Origin: Nonomuraea rhodomycinica
GTDB taxonomy: Bacteria; Actinomycetota; Actinomycetes; Streptosporangiales; Streptosporangiaceae
Direction: 5' to 3'
NCBI RefSeq assembly: GCF_013363995.1
Contig: NZ_JABWGO010000002.1
Coordinates: forward strand, 868,001 to 932,000
Length of the DNA: 64,000 bases
Shown here piece after piece: positions 1 through 8,397 of this stretch (positions are counted from its first letter, which is position 1; every line of letters begins with the position of its first letter). The translations under genes and the position numbers were made by a program. The notes beneath the pieces were generated by a model that was not told where the DNA came from, made no database searches, and saw nothing but the letters and a program-made list of their open reading frames with translations.

Positions 1-302
1 CCTTACGCTTCGCCGGACGCCGCCGCGGCACCCGTCGCCGCCTCGCCTGGCCCTGGAGCGCGCCATCGCGCCGCGACCACGGCCTGTCCTGGACCGACGC
101 CGACCCCGCCTGGCCGGACCCCGACCCCGCCTGGACCGACCCGGACCCCGCCTGGACCGACGCCCACCCCGCCTGGTCCGGCCCCGATCCCGCCGGGGAC
201 GGCCGCGAGCGCGACACCGGCAGCCGGCGGGTTCCCGTGGTCATCGGCGGGCCTCCCGGCGACCAGCCGCCGGCCTCCCGCCGCCGCCCGTACGAGCGGT
301 AG
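1..302 (+). CDS. C-terminal fragment of a protein with DPDPAWT-type heptad repeats (5' end outside window)
   Basis: The frame that opens at base 3 runs without a stop to TAG at 300-302, so this is the tail of a gene that begins before the window. The visible ~99 residues start with a basic stretch (GRRRGTRRR), followed by five imperfect 7-residue units of the type D-P-D-P-A-W-T encoded at 96-200. The end is Pro/Arg-rich. A Trp-containing, proline-rich repeat after a basic segment would suit a cytoplasmic tail or linker, but no domain can be named from this fragment. The gene converges on the dehydrogenase at 362-1414. Codon positions are strongly GC-biased, which supports real coding. Confidence 0.55.
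   Translation, partial: LRFAGRRRGTRRRLAWPWSAPSRRDHGLSWTDADPAWPDPDPAWTDPDPAWTDAHPAWSGPDPAGDGRERDTGSRRVPVVIGGPPGDQPPASRRRPYER
96..200 (+). repeat. Five 21-bp tandem repeats (heptapeptide D-[AP]-D-P-A-W-[TPS])
   Basis: Units lie at 96-116, 117-137, 138-158, 159-179 and 180-200. Each is 21 bp and in frame with the truncated upstream CDS. The last unit has lost the Trp codon (PAG in place of PAW). Confidence 0.8.
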
Positions 303-361
303 GACCGTAGGAGCCGTACGAGCGGTACGAGCCGAGACACTGACGCGAGCCGGTCCGCCGG

Positions 362-1414
362 TCAGTCGCCGAGCTCGATGACCAGCTTGACGTCGTCGCC
401 CGGCTTGTCGAACGCCTCCAGCGCCCGCTCCAGCGGCAGCCGCCTGGTGATCAGCCGTTCCAGCCAGGCGCAGTCGGCCGCCGCCAGCGCCTCGCCCGCG
501 GCGCGGAAATGCCGCAGGTTGGCGTTGACCGAGCCGAACACCACGTCGTTCTCCAGCACCATGTCCCGGTTGATGCGCCCCACGTCCGCGTCCAGCACCT
601 TGCCGGCGGGCGACACGCCGGTCAGGCACACGATGCCGGCCGAGCCGCTGGCCACCATCGAGTCGAGGACCATCGTGCCCGCCCCCGTGGCCTCGACGAC
701 GATGTCCGGGCGCAGGCCGCGCACCGGCTCCAGGGAGTCGCCGGAGTGGAAGGCCGCGCCGAGCGAGCGCACCAGGTCCGGCTTGAGCCCTTCGGTGGCG
801 CGGTCGACGACGTGGACCTCCAGCCCGCGCTGCGTGGCGAGCAGGGCGGCCAGCAGCCCGATCGGCCCGGCGCCGACGACGAGCGCCGTGCGCGGCTCGA
901 ACCAGGACCGCGCCCCGATCCGCTCGATGTGCTCCCACGCCTTGGCCACGACCGAGGTCGGCTCCATCAGCATCCCCACCCGCTCCAGGCGGGGGTCGAT
1001 GCGCACGGCGTAGTCCTCCTCCACGGTCCACAGCTCGCTGCCGTAGCCGTCGAGCGCCTTGATGCCGCGCTCGGTGTAGCGGCCGTTGCGGCACATGTCG
1101 AACTCGCCGCGGGCGCAGGCCGGGCACGGCACCGGGTCGGGCCGGCGCACCACGCCCACGACGAGGTCGCCGGGGGAGAAGGCGGACCCCTCCGGCGCCC
1201 GGAGCACGCGGCCGAGCGACTCGTGGCCGAGGATCATGCTGTCCTTCTCGCCCCGCCAGAAGCCGTACTCACCGGAGGCCAGCTCCCGGTCCGTGCCGCA
1301 GATGCCCAGGGCCAGGCCCTCGACGAGCAGCTCGCCGGGGCCGGGCTCGGGGTCGGGTACGTCCTCGACACAGAGCGACCCGCGGGTGTCCGGCCGCAAG
1401 GTGAGTGCGCGCAT
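362..1414 (-). CDS. Zinc-dependent MDR dehydrogenase, glucose 1-dehydrogenase-like
   Basis: This 350-residue medium-chain dehydrogenase probably oxidises an aldose such as glucose at C1 with NAD(P)+. Visible features are catalytic-zinc residues C39 (GICGTD), H64-E65 (GHE) and E151 (MEPTSV), a structural-zinc-like cluster C97/C100/C108, and the nucleotide-binding VVGAGPIGLL at about 176-185. The FGSVNAN motif near residue 295 is typical of archaeal-type glucose dehydrogenases, which is why glucose is favoured over an alcohol. It diverges from the icmF-like gene across 86 bp that holds a palindrome. Other aldoses such as galactose remain possible. Family assignment is firm, substrate is inference. 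Confidence 0.8.
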   Translation of the reverse strand: MRALTLRPDTRGSLCVEDVPDPEPGPGELLVEGLALGICGTDRELASGEYGFWRGEKDSMILGHESLGRVLRAPEGSAFSPGDLVVGVVRRPDPVPCPACARGEFDMCRNGRYTERGIKALDGYGSELWTVEEDYAVRIDPRLERVGMLMEPTSVVAKAWEHIERIGARSWFEPRTALVVGAGPIGLLAALLATQRGLEVHVVDRATEGLKPDLVRSLGAAFHSGDSLEPVRGLRPDIVVEATGAGTMVLDSMVASGSAGIVCLTGVSPAGKVLDADVGRINRDMVLENDVVFGSVNANLRHFRAAGEALAAADCAWLERLITRRLPLERALEAFDKPGDDVKLVIELGD

Positions 1415-1444
1415 GACCGACCTCTACCCGGCAGGCGACAGGAA

Positions 1445-1464
1445 ATAGTAGGACGTCCTAGTAT
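1445..1464. promoter_or_regulatory. Palindromic operator between the dehydrogenase and the mutase gene
   Basis: A perfect 12-bp palindrome, TAGGACGTCCTA (1449-1460), is extended by three more complementary pairs at 1445-1447/1462-1464. It sits in the 86-bp divergent region and could serve both genes. A TAGTAT hexamer (1459-1464), a possible -10 for the mutase gene, overlaps its right arm, so a bound repressor would block RNA polymerase. The regulator is not in this window. Confidence 0.6.
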
Positions 1465-1500
1465 CTTGAGGGTAGGCCGCTCAAAGAGGAGTGATCAGGC

Positions 1501-4500
1501 GTGCACGTACCGGTCCATCCCGTCCGCTTCGTGACGGCAGCCGCGCTGTTCGACGGCCATGACGCCGCGATCAACATCATGCGCCGCATCCTCCAGTCCC
1601 AGGGCGCCGAGGTCGTCCACCTGGGGCACAACCGGTCGGTGGACGAGATCGTGACCGCCGCCATCCAGGAGGACGTCCAGGGCGTCGCGGTCAGCTCCTA
1701 CCAGGGCGGCCACGTCGAGTTCTTCACCTACCTGGTCGATCTGCTGCGCGAGCGCGGCGCGGGGCACGTCAAGGTGTACGGCGGTGGCGGCGGCGTCATC
1801 GTGCCGGAGGAGATCGAGCTGCTGCACTCCCGGGGCGTCAGCCGGATCTTCTCGCCCGAGGACGGCCAGCGCCTCGGCCTGCCCGGGATGATCAACAAGC
1901 TGGTCGAGGAGTGCGACGTCGAGCTGGGCGACCCGCCCTCGGCGGAGGCCGTGGTCTCGGGCGACCAGGCCGCGCTGGCCCGGGCGATCACCCTGATCGA
2001 GTCCGGCCGCGCACCGGCCGAGCTGCTCGACCGGCTGCGCGCCGTCGGCGGCTCACGCGCCGGCGGCGAACCGGCCGCTGGCGACGCCGAGGTGCTCGGC
2101 GGCCCGCGCGCCCCCGTGCTCGGCATCACGGGCACCGGCGGCTCCGGCAAGTCCTCGCTCACCGACGAGCTGGTCCGGCGCCTGCGCGTGGACAACGACG
2201 ACAAGCTGCGCATCGCCGTCATCGCCATCGACCCCACCCGCCGGCGCGGGGGCGGCGCGCTGCTCGGCGACCGCATCCGCATGAACAGCCTCGGCCCGCA
2301 GACCTACTTCCGCTCGCTGGCCACCCGGGGCGCGCCCAACGAGGTGCCCGCCTGCCTCGACGACGTGGTCGCGGCCTGCCGCGCCGCCGGCTACGACCTG
2401 GTGATCGTGGAGACCCCCGGCATCGGCCAGGGCGACGCCGGGATCGTGCCGCACGTGGACGTGCCGATCTACGTCATGACCCCGGAGTTCGGCGCGGCCT
2501 CCCAGCTGGAGAAGATCGACATGCTCGACTTCGCCGAGGCCGTGGTGATCAACAAGTACGAGCGGCGCGGGGCCGAGGACGCCCTGCGCGACGTGCGCCG
2601 GCAGCTCGTGCGCAACCGGGAGGCGTTCGGCGTCTCGCCCGACGACATGCCGGTGTTCGGCACGATCGCCGCCCGCTACAACGACGCGGGGGTGACGGCC
2701 CTCTACCAGCACCTCAAGGCGGTGCTCGTGGAGAAGGGGCTGCCCGCCGGGCCGGGGCTGCTGGCGCCGGTGCGCGGCCGTACCTCCGAGGCGTCCGAGG
2801 CGATCGTCCCGCCCGCGCGGGTGCGGTACCTGGCGGAGATCGCCGAGACCGTCCGCGCCTACCACGCCGAGACCCTCGCCCAGGCGGAGGCGGCCCGCCG
2901 CCGCCAGCAGGTCGCCGCCGTGCGCGCGCTCCTGAAGCGCGACGGCGGGGGCGAAGGGGGCGAGGAGCGGCTGGCCGGCCTGGAGGAGCGGGCCGAGCGC
3001 GAGCTGTCGGAGGAGAGCCGGGCGCTGCTCGACTCCTGGCCCGCCACGCGCGAGCAGTACACCGCCGACGAGCTGGTGGTCCGCGTGCGCGACCGGGAGA
3101 TCCACACGCCGCTGTGGCGCGAGACGCTGTCCGGCAACCGCATCCCCCGGGTGGCGCTGCCCCGCTACAGCGACCACGGCGACCTGCTGCGGTTCCTGCG
3201 CTCGGAGAACCTGCCGGGCCGCTTCCCCTTCACCGCCGGCGTGTTCCCGTTCAAGCGCGACGACGAGGACCCCACCCGGATGTTCGCGGGGGAGGGCGAC
3301 CCGTTCCGCACCAACCGGCGCTTCAAGCTGCTCTCGGAGGGCCAGCCGGCGACGCGGCTGTCCACCGCGTTCGACTCGGTCACGCTGTACGGCCACGACC
3401 CCGACCTCCGCCCCGACATCTACGGAAAGGTCGGTACTTCGGGGGTGTCGATCGCCACGCTCGACGACATGAAGGCCCTCTACGACGGCTTCGACCTGGC
3501 GGCGCCCAACACGTCCGTGTCGATGACCATCAACGGGCCGGCGCCCACCATCCTGGCCTTCTACCTCAACGCGGCCGTCGACCAGGCCCTCGACCGGTTC
3601 CGGACCGAGCAGGGGCGCGAGCCGTCCGAGGCGGAGGCGCGCGACCTGCGCGCCCGCACGCTGGCCACGGTCAGGGGCACGGTCCAGGCCGACATCCTCA
3701 AGGAGGACCAGGGGCAGAACACCTGCATCTTCTCCACCGAGTTCTCGCTGCGGATGATGGCCGACATCCAGGAGTGGTTCATCGCCAACGGCGTGCGCAA
3801 CTTCTACTCGGTGTCGATCTCCGGCTACCACATCGCCGAGGCCGGGGCCAACCCGATCAGCCAGCTCGCCTTCACGCTGGCCAACGGCTTCACCTACGTC
3901 GAGGCGTACCTCGCGCGCGGCATGGACATCGACGACTTCGCGCCCAACCTGTCGTTCTTCTTCTCCAATGGCATGGACCCCGAGTACAGCGTGCTCGGGC
4001 GGGTGGCCCGGCGCGTCTGGGCGGTCGCGATGCGCGAGCGGTACGGCGCCGCGGAGCGCTCGCAGAAGCTCAAGTACCACATCCAGACCTCGGGCCGGTC
4101 GCTGCACGCCCAGGAGATGGACTTCAACGACATCCGCACCACGCTGCAGGCGCTGATCGCGATCTACGACAACTGCAACAGCCTGCACACCAACGCCTTC
4201 GACGAGGCGGTCACCACCCCGTCGGCCGACTCGGTGCGCCGGGCCATGGCCATCCAGCTCATCATCAACCGCGAGTGGGGCCTGGCCCGCAACGAGAACC
4301 CGTTGCAGGGCTCGTTCATCATCGAGGAGCTGACGGACCTGGTCGAGGAGGCCGTGCTCAGCGAGTTCGAGCGGCTGTCGGACCGGGGCGGCGTGCTGGG
4401 CGCCATGGAGACGGGCTACCAGCGCGGGCGCATCCAGGACGAGTCGATGCTGTACGAGATGCGCAAGCACGACGGTTCGCTGCCGATCATCGGCGTCAAC

Positions 4501-4776
4501 ACCTTCCGCAACCCGCGCGGCGACGAGCCGCACGAGCGGAAGCTGGAGCTGGCCCGGGGCACCGAGGAGGAGAAGCGCTCGCAGCTCGACCGGCTCGGCG
4601 CCTTCCACGAGCGGCACCGCGCCGAGGCGCCCGCCGCGCTGGCCCGGCTGCGCGAGGCGGCCATGTCCCGCTCGAACGCCTTCGAGGTGCTGATGGACGC
4701 GGCGCGCGTGTGCTCGCTCGGCGAGATCACCGAGGCCCTGTTCGAGGCCGGGGGTCAGTACCGGCGCAACGTGTGA
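1501..4776 (+). CDS. icmF: Fused isobutyryl-CoA mutase with G-protein chaperone domain (IcmF type)
   Basis: A 1091-residue adenosylcobalamin-dependent acyl-CoA mutase that interconverts branched and linear acyl-CoAs such as isobutyryl/butyryl-CoA. Domain order is diagnostic of IcmF: N-terminal B12-binding domain with D18-x-H20 (FDGHDAAIN), a MeaB-like GTPase with P-loop GTGGSGKSS at about 211-219, then the catalytic TIM-barrel from about residue 540. Free methylmalonyl-CoA mutases and the separate IcmA/IcmB subunits lack this layout. The GTG start follows AGAGGAG (1484-1490) at 10 nt. The chaperone domain loads and repairs the cofactor. Substrate range (isobutyryl, isovaleryl or pivalyl) cannot be read here. 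The BtuF-like gene at 6365 may relate to corrinoid supply, but that is a guess. Confidence 0.9.
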   Translation: MHVPVHPVRFVTAAALFDGHDAAINIMRRILQSQGAEVVHLGHNRSVDEIVTAAIQEDVQGVAVSSYQGGHVEFFTYLVDLLRERGAGHVKVYGGGGGVIVPEEIELLHSRGVSRIFSPEDGQRLGLPGMINKLVEECDVELGDPPSAEAVVSGDQAALARAITLIESGRAPAELLDRLRAVGGSRAGGEPAAGDAEVLGGPRAPVLGITGTGGSGKSSLTDELVRRLRVDNDDKLRIAVIAIDPTRRRGGGALLGDRIRMNSLGPQTYFRSLATRGAPNEVPACLDDVVAACRAAGYDLVIVETPGIGQGDAGIVPHVDVPIYVMTPEFGAASQLEKIDMLDFAEAVVINKYERRGAEDALRDVRRQLVRNREAFGVSPDDMPVFGTIAARYNDAGVTALYQHLKAVLVEKGLPAGPGLLAPVRGRTSEASEAIVPPARVRYLAEIAETVRAYHAETLAQAEAARRRQQVAAVRALLKRDGGGEGGEERLAGLEERAERELSEESRALLDSWPATREQYTADELVVRVRDREIHTPLWRETLSGNRIPRVALPRYSDHGDLLRFLRSENLPGRFPFTAGVFPFKRDDEDPTRMFAGEGDPFRTNRRFKLLSEGQPATRLSTAFDSVTLYGHDPDLRPDIYGKVGTSGVSIATLDDMKALYDGFDLAAPNTSVSMTINGPAPTILAFYLNAAVDQALDRFRTEQGREPSEAEARDLRARTLATVRGTVQADILKEDQGQNTCIFSTEFSLRMMADIQEWFIANGVRNFYSVSISGYHIAEAGANPISQLAFTLANGFTYVEAYLARGMDIDDFAPNLSFFFSNGMDPEYSVLGRVARRVWAVAMRERYGAAERSQKLKYHIQTSGRSLHAQEMDFNDIRTTLQALIAIYDNCNSLHTNAFDEAVTTPSADSVRRAMAIQLIINREWGLARNENPLQGSFIIEELTDLVEEAVLSEFERLSDRGGVLGAMETGYQRGRIQDESMLYEMRKHDGSLPIIGVNTFRNPRGDEPHERKLELARGTEEEKRSQLDRLGAFHERHRAEAPAALARLREAAMSRSNAFEVLMDAARVCSLGEITEALFEAGGQYRRNV

Positions 4777-4790
4777 GACACCCCGGGCTG

Positions 4791-4834
4791 CCCCGGTGGC
4801 ACCGCTCGGCCCGCCGATAGGATCGCCACCGGGG
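4791..4834. promoter_or_regulatory. Inverted repeat around the putative tpx -10 element
   Basis: Perfect 10-bp arms CCCCGGTGGC (4791-4800) and GCCACCGGGG (4825-4834) flank a 24-nt spacer that contains TAGGAT (4818-4823), a plausible -10 for the thiol peroxidase gene. It may be an operator or the terminator of the upstream mutase gene. Confidence 0.45.
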
Positions 4835-4859
4835 ACCACAGCTAACAGGAGGTTTTCTC

Positions 4860-5360
4860 ATGTCCGAGATCTCGTTCAAGGGCAACCCGGTCACGGTGGG
4901 CGGCACGTTCCCGCAGCCGGGTGCCGAGGCGCCCACGTTCAGCCTGGTGGGCAAGGACCTGAGCGACGTCACGCTGGCGTCGTTCGGCTCCTCGGTCAAG
5001 GTGCTCAACATCTTCCCGAGCGTCGACACCGGTGTGTGCGCCGCCTCGGTACGCCGCTTCAACCAGGTCGCCGCCGAGCACCCGGAGGCCGTGGTGCTCT
5101 GCGTGTCGGCCGACCTGCCGTTCGCGCAGCAGCGCTTCTGCGGCGCCGAGGGGCTCGACAACGTGGTCATGCTGTCGCTCATGCGGGGCCGTGAGTTCCT
5201 GACCGAGTACGGCGTCGCGCAGGAGTCGGGGCCGCTGGCCGGGCTCGCCGCCCGCGCGGTGGTCGTGCTCGACGGCGACAACAAGGTGATCCACTCCGAG
5301 CTGGTCCCGGAGATCACCCAGGAGCCCGACTACGACGCCGCCCTCGCCGCGCTGAAGTAA
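4860..5360 (+). CDS. tpx: Thiol peroxidase (2-Cys peroxiredoxin, Tpx subfamily)
   Basis: This 166-residue enzyme reduces hydrogen peroxide and organic hydroperoxides with electrons from thioredoxin. The peroxidatic Cys lies in [13 protein letters not shown] and the resolving Cys in RFCGAEG, the two Tpx hallmarks. Length is normal for the family and there is no signal peptide, so it acts in the cytoplasm. AGGAGG sits 8 nt before the ATG, one of the strongest ribosome sites in the window. The gene stands alone between the mutase gene and a strong bidirectional hairpin at 5366-5395. Confidence 0.93.
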   Translation: MSEISFKGNPVTVGGTFPQPGAEAPTFSLVGKDLSDVTLASFGSSVKVLNIFPSVDTGVCAASVRRFNQVAAEHPEAVVLCVSADLPFAQQRFCGAEGLDNVVMLSLMRGREFLTEYGVAQESGPLAGLAARAVVVLDGDNKVIHSELVPEITQEPDYDAALAALK

Positions 5361-5365
5361 CCGGT

Positions 5366-5395
5366 CGACGGGGCCCGCCGGCGCGGGCCCCGTCG
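5366..5395. terminator. Bidirectional hairpin terminator between tpx and the methyltransferase
   Basis: A perfect 12-bp GC stem (5366-5377 pairs with 5384-5395) with a 6-nt loop. It starts just after the tpx stop and ends at the convergent stop codon. There is no U-tract, which is usual for high-GC actinobacteria. Confidence 0.8.
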
Positions 5396-5396
5396 G

Positions 5397-6200
5397 CTAG
5401 CTCCTGCGGCCGATCCCGCAGACGATGAGCGACGACTGCGGGTCCTCGGCGAAGTCGATCATGTCGGTGTCGTCCGGCCGCCACTGCGGCAGCCACACCA
5501 GGCCCGGCTCGATGAGGTCGAACCCGTCGAACAGCTCCCTGACGCGCTCGCGGCTGCGCAGGGTCAGCGGCGAGGTCGCGCTCCGGTAGACCTCGACGCC
5601 CTTGTCCACGGCGTCGGGCCGGGCGTCGCTGGTGCCGTGCGACATGACCAGGTAGCTGCCGGGGGCCATCACCTCGCGCAGCGTCCCGATGATCTCCTCG
5701 GGGCCCTCCGCCTCGGACACGAAGTGCATCACCGCGACGAGCAGCACGGCGACGGGCTTGCTGAAGTCGAGCAGCCCCGTCACGTCGGGGTTCTTCAGGA
5801 TGCCGACGGGGTCGCGCACGTCGCCCTCGACGACGACGGTGTTGGCGTCGTCGGCCAGCAGCGCGCGGGCGTGCACGAGCACGACGGGGTCCCGGTCCAC
5901 GTAGACCACGCGCGCCCCTGGCGCGGCCTCTCGGGCGACCTCGTGCACGTTGCCCTGGGTGGGGAGTCCCGTGCCGATGTCGAGGAACTGCGTCACCCCG
6001 CTCCGGGCCAGGAAGCGGACGGCCCTCCCCAGGAACGCCCGGTTGGCCCGCGCGGCGAGACGCACCTCGGGCGCGACGGCGAGGATCTTCTCGGCGGCCT
6101 TACGGTCGGCCGGGAAGTGGTCCTTGCCCCCGAGGTAGTAGTCGTACAGCCGGGCGACGTTGGGCGTGTTGGGGTCGAAGCCCAGCGGTTCTCGCTCCAA
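5397..6200 (-). CDS. SAM-dependent methyltransferase, DUF574 / Methyltransf_19 family
   Basis: A 267-residue protein of a family abundant in actinomycetes and mostly without known substrates. The opening NTPNVARLYDYYLGGKDHF is the family signature. The SAM site is FLDIGTGLPTQGNVHE with the acidic strand VVYVDRDP, and VEGDVRDP follows. The best start is TTG at 6200, with GGGGGA about 8 nt upstream. It converges with tpx. I see no substrate clue in its neighbours. Confidence 0.85.
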   Translation of the reverse strand: MEREPLGFDPNTPNVARLYDYYLGGKDHFPADRKAAEKILAVAPEVRLAARANRAFLGRAVRFLARSGVTQFLDIGTGLPTQGNVHEVAREAAPGARVVYVDRDPVVLVHARALLADDANTVVVEGDVRDPVGILKNPDVTGLLDFSKPVAVLLVAVMHFVSEAEGPEEIIGTLREVMAPGSYLVMSHGTSDARPDAVDKGVEVYRSATSPLTLRSRERVRELFDGFDLIEPGLVWLPQWRPDDTDMIDFAEDPQSSLIVCGIGRRS

Positions 6201-6204
6201 CCGG

Positions 6205-6246
6205 AGATCCCCCGATCAAGAAGTAATGATCTTTATGGGGGATTCT
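6205..6246. promoter_or_regulatory. Imperfect inverted repeat in the AT-rich region upstream of the methyltransferase gene
   Basis: AGATCCCCC (6205-6213) is mirrored by GGGGGATTCT (6237-6246) around an AT-rich core that also carries GATC/GAT half-sites. The left arm includes the complement of the methyltransferase ribosome site, so the structure could act as an operator or mask that site in RNA. Bases 6247-6364 hold no other recognisable signal. Confidence 0.35.
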
Positions 6247-6364
6247 ACGGATTCGTTATGGAGCTTGTGGAGGACCTGCGCACATTCGGCCCAGAATTCA
6301 CGGTATTTCACTCATTTTCGGTCAGGGCTCAGGCGACCCGAACCGGGCAGGATGGGGTCGTGGC

Positions 6365-7144
6365 ATGGAGACGGCGATGACGGAGGCGGGCGTGCGCGAC
6401 GACACCGGGGCGGCCGTGCGGGTGCCCGCGACCGTGACCAGAATCGTCTCCCTCGTGCCGTCGCTCACCGAGTCCGTGGCGGCCACCGTGCCGGACGCGC
6501 TGGTCGGCGCCACCGACTGGTGCTCGCACCCCGCCGGCCTGGACGTCACGCGCGTGCGCGGCACCAAGAACCCCGACCTCGACGCGATCAGGAGCCTGCG
6601 CCCCGACGTGGTGCTGGCCAACGCCGAGGAGAACCGCGAGCCCGACCTCGCCGCCCTGCGCGAGGCCGGCCTGGCCGTCTGGGTCACCCGGATCGAGACC
6701 CTGGACCAGGCGTTCGCCTCCCTGGAACGGATGTTCGCGCAGGCGTGCCGCACGGAGCCGCCCGCGTGGCTGGCCGAGGCGCGCGAGGTCTGGCGCGAGC
6801 CGCAGGAGGGGCCGCGGCGCACCGCGGTCGTCCCCATCTGGCGGCGGCCGTGGATGGTGGTGGGACGCGACACGTTCACCGGCGACGTGCTGCGCCGGCT
6901 CGGCGTGGACAACCTGTACGCGGGGCACGCCGAGCGCTACCCCAAGGTGCCGCTCGCCGAGCTGACCGCCCGGGCGCCCGACCTGGTCGTGCTGCCCGAC
7001 GAGCCGTACGCCTTCCACGCCGGCGACGGGCCCGAATGCTTCCCGGGGCTGCGGTGCGCGCTGGTCAGCGGGCGCGACCTGACCTGGTACGGCCCCTCCC
7101 TCGTGACGGCCCGCGCCCGCCTGACCCGCGCCCTGGCGCCCTGA
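6365..7144 (+). CDS. Helical-backbone metal receptor / BtuF-like substrate-binding domain protein
   Basis: A 259-residue protein of the periplasmic-binding type III fold that in other bacteria binds cobalamin, haem or siderophores. Family signals are IVSLVPSLTESV at the first strand, the GTKNPDLDAIRSLRPDVVLA block, and the long linking helix. It lacks a signal peptide and lipobox, so unlike secreted BtuF it is predicted cytoplasmic or is attached by other means. No permease or ATPase is adjacent. The ATG lies next to several weak G-rich sites, and a second in-frame ATG five codons later is possible. Its ligand is unknown. A corrinoid would fit the B12-dependent mutase 1.6 kb upstream, but this is inference. 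Confidence 0.75.
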   Translation: METAMTEAGVRDDTGAAVRVPATVTRIVSLVPSLTESVAATVPDALVGATDWCSHPAGLDVTRVRGTKNPDLDAIRSLRPDVVLANAEENREPDLAALREAGLAVWVTRIETLDQAFASLERMFAQACRTEPPAWLAEAREVWREPQEGPRRTAVVPIWRRPWMVVGRDTFTGDVLRRLGVDNLYAGHAERYPKVPLAELTARAPDLVVLPDEPYAFHAGDGPECFPGLRCALVSGRDLTWYGPSLVTARARLTRALAP

Positions 7145-7190
7145 GGGCTTCCTGGCGACCTGAGGGGGCCCGCGCCCTGGCGAGCTGAGG
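7133..7190 (+). repeat. Three copies of CTGGCGnnCTGAGG across and after a stop codon
   Basis: Copies at 7133-7146, 7152-7165 and 7177-7190. The first contains the TGA of the BtuF-like gene and the others lie between it and the convergent ROK gene. Spacing is 19 and 25 bp. Confidence 0.7.
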
Positions 7191-7200
7191 CGACCCGCGC

Positions 7201-8394
7201 TCAGGCGCCGGTGCCGGAGCGGCCGGCGGGGGCAGCCGGGGCGGCCGGGGCGGCTTGGGCTGCCAGGGCGGCGTCCACGGCCCCGGGACTGAGCACGTGC
7301 TCCATGACGATCACCGCCGTGCCCACGATCCCGGCCCGCCGCCCCAGCGTGCTGGTCACGATCCGCAGGTTGCGCGTCGTGTACGGCAGGCTGCGCCGGT
7401 AGACGCTCTCCCGGATGCCGGTCAGGTAGTGCTCCCCGGTCTCGGCCATGTCACCGGCCAGCACCAGGACGCCCGGGTTGAGCAGGCTCACCGCGGTCGC
7501 CAGCAGGACGCCGAGCGTGCGGCCCGCCTCCTGGGCGTGGGCGATGGCGGCCGGGTCGCCGGCCTGGACGAGGCGCACCACGTCGCGGCTGGTCTCCACC
7601 CCGAGGTCGGTGGCCAAGGCGTGGCCGCTGGCCAGCGAGGCGACGCAGCCGCGCGAGCCGCACGTGCAGACCCGGCCGTCGCTCTCGCGCAGCCGTACGT
7701 GGCCGAGGTTGCCCGCGGCGTCCTCGGCGCCCCGGTAGACGGAGCCGTCCAGCACCACGCCGGTGCCGATGCCGGTGGAGACCTTGACGAGCAGCAGCGC
7801 CCGGGTGCGCCGCCACGACGACCACCACTCGCCGAGTGCCATCGCGTTGGCGTCGTTCTCCACGAGCACCGGCACGCCGAACGCCGAGCTGAGGCTCGCG
7901 CCGATCGGATGGTCGTCCCAGCCGGGCATGACGAACGAGCGCAGCAGCCGCCCGGTGTCGTGGTCCACCGAGCCGGGCAGGTCCACGCCGATGCCGCACA
8001 CCCGCTCGGCCGGCATGCCCGTCCGGTCGAGCAGCCGCTGGAACGCCTGCCGCACCCAGGTGAGGACGGCGTCGGGCCCGCGGTCGATGCGCATCTCGGT
8101 GTGCTCCTCGGCCAGCGGCCGGGCGGCGAGGTCGGTCAGCGCGACGTGGGCGTGCCCGGCGCCGAGGTCGGCCACGAGCACCAGGCGCTTGCCCGCGTCG
8201 AGGTCCAGCACCGAGGGCGGGCGGCCGCCCCCGGAGCTGGCCACGCCGGACTCGTGGATGTAGCCGGCCTCGATCAGCCGGTCCACCCGGTCGGTGATCG
8301 TGGAGCGGGACAGTCCGGTGTACTCGATGAGTTCCTTGCGGGTGCGGCAGGAGCCATCACGGATGAGCTGGAGGATGTGCCCTGCCGTCAGCAT
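7201..8394 (-). CDS. ROK-family transcriptional regulator
   Basis: A 397-residue regulator with an N-terminal winged helix-turn-helix (about 5-55, TRKELIEYTGLSRSTITDRVDRL) and a sugar-kinase-like ROK domain that senses a carbohydrate. The ROK zinc cluster is visible as GHVRL then CTCGSRGC. The Glu usually found after the last Cys is replaced (GCVAS rather than GCLE), so kinase activity is unlikely. The tail is Ala/Pro-rich. It is the last gene of a minus-strand operon, starting 4 bp after the permease stop with GAAGGGG as ribosome site, so it most likely controls this importer locus. Confidence 0.9.
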   Translation of the reverse strand: MLTAGHILQLIRDGSCRTRKELIEYTGLSRSTITDRVDRLIEAGYIHESGVASSGGGRPPSVLDLDAGKRLVLVADLGAGHAHVALTDLAARPLAEEHTEMRIDRGPDAVLTWVRQAFQRLLDRTGMPAERVCGIGVDLPGSVDHDTGRLLRSFVMPGWDDHPIGASLSSAFGVPVLVENDANAMALGEWWSSWRRTRALLLVKVSTGIGTGVVLDGSVYRGAEDAAGNLGHVRLRESDGRVCTCGSRGCVASLASGHALATDLGVETSRDVVRLVQAGDPAAIAHAQEAGRTLGVLLATAVSLLNPGVLVLAGDMAETGEHYLTGIRESVYRRSLPYTTRNLRIVTSTLGRRAGIVGTAVIVMEHVLSPGAVDAALAAQAAPAAPAAPAGRSGTGA

Positions 8395-8397
8395 CGT

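Noticed and set aside
1911..4820. 969-codon plus-strand frame inside icmF
   Set aside because: Arg/Pro/Gly-rich out-of-frame reading of the same gene.
2053..4839. 928-codon open frame on the minus strand opposite the mutase gene
   Set aside because: It is the mirror of icmF in high-GC DNA. It lacks domain text and is His/Gly/Val/Arg-rich in the way such shadows are.
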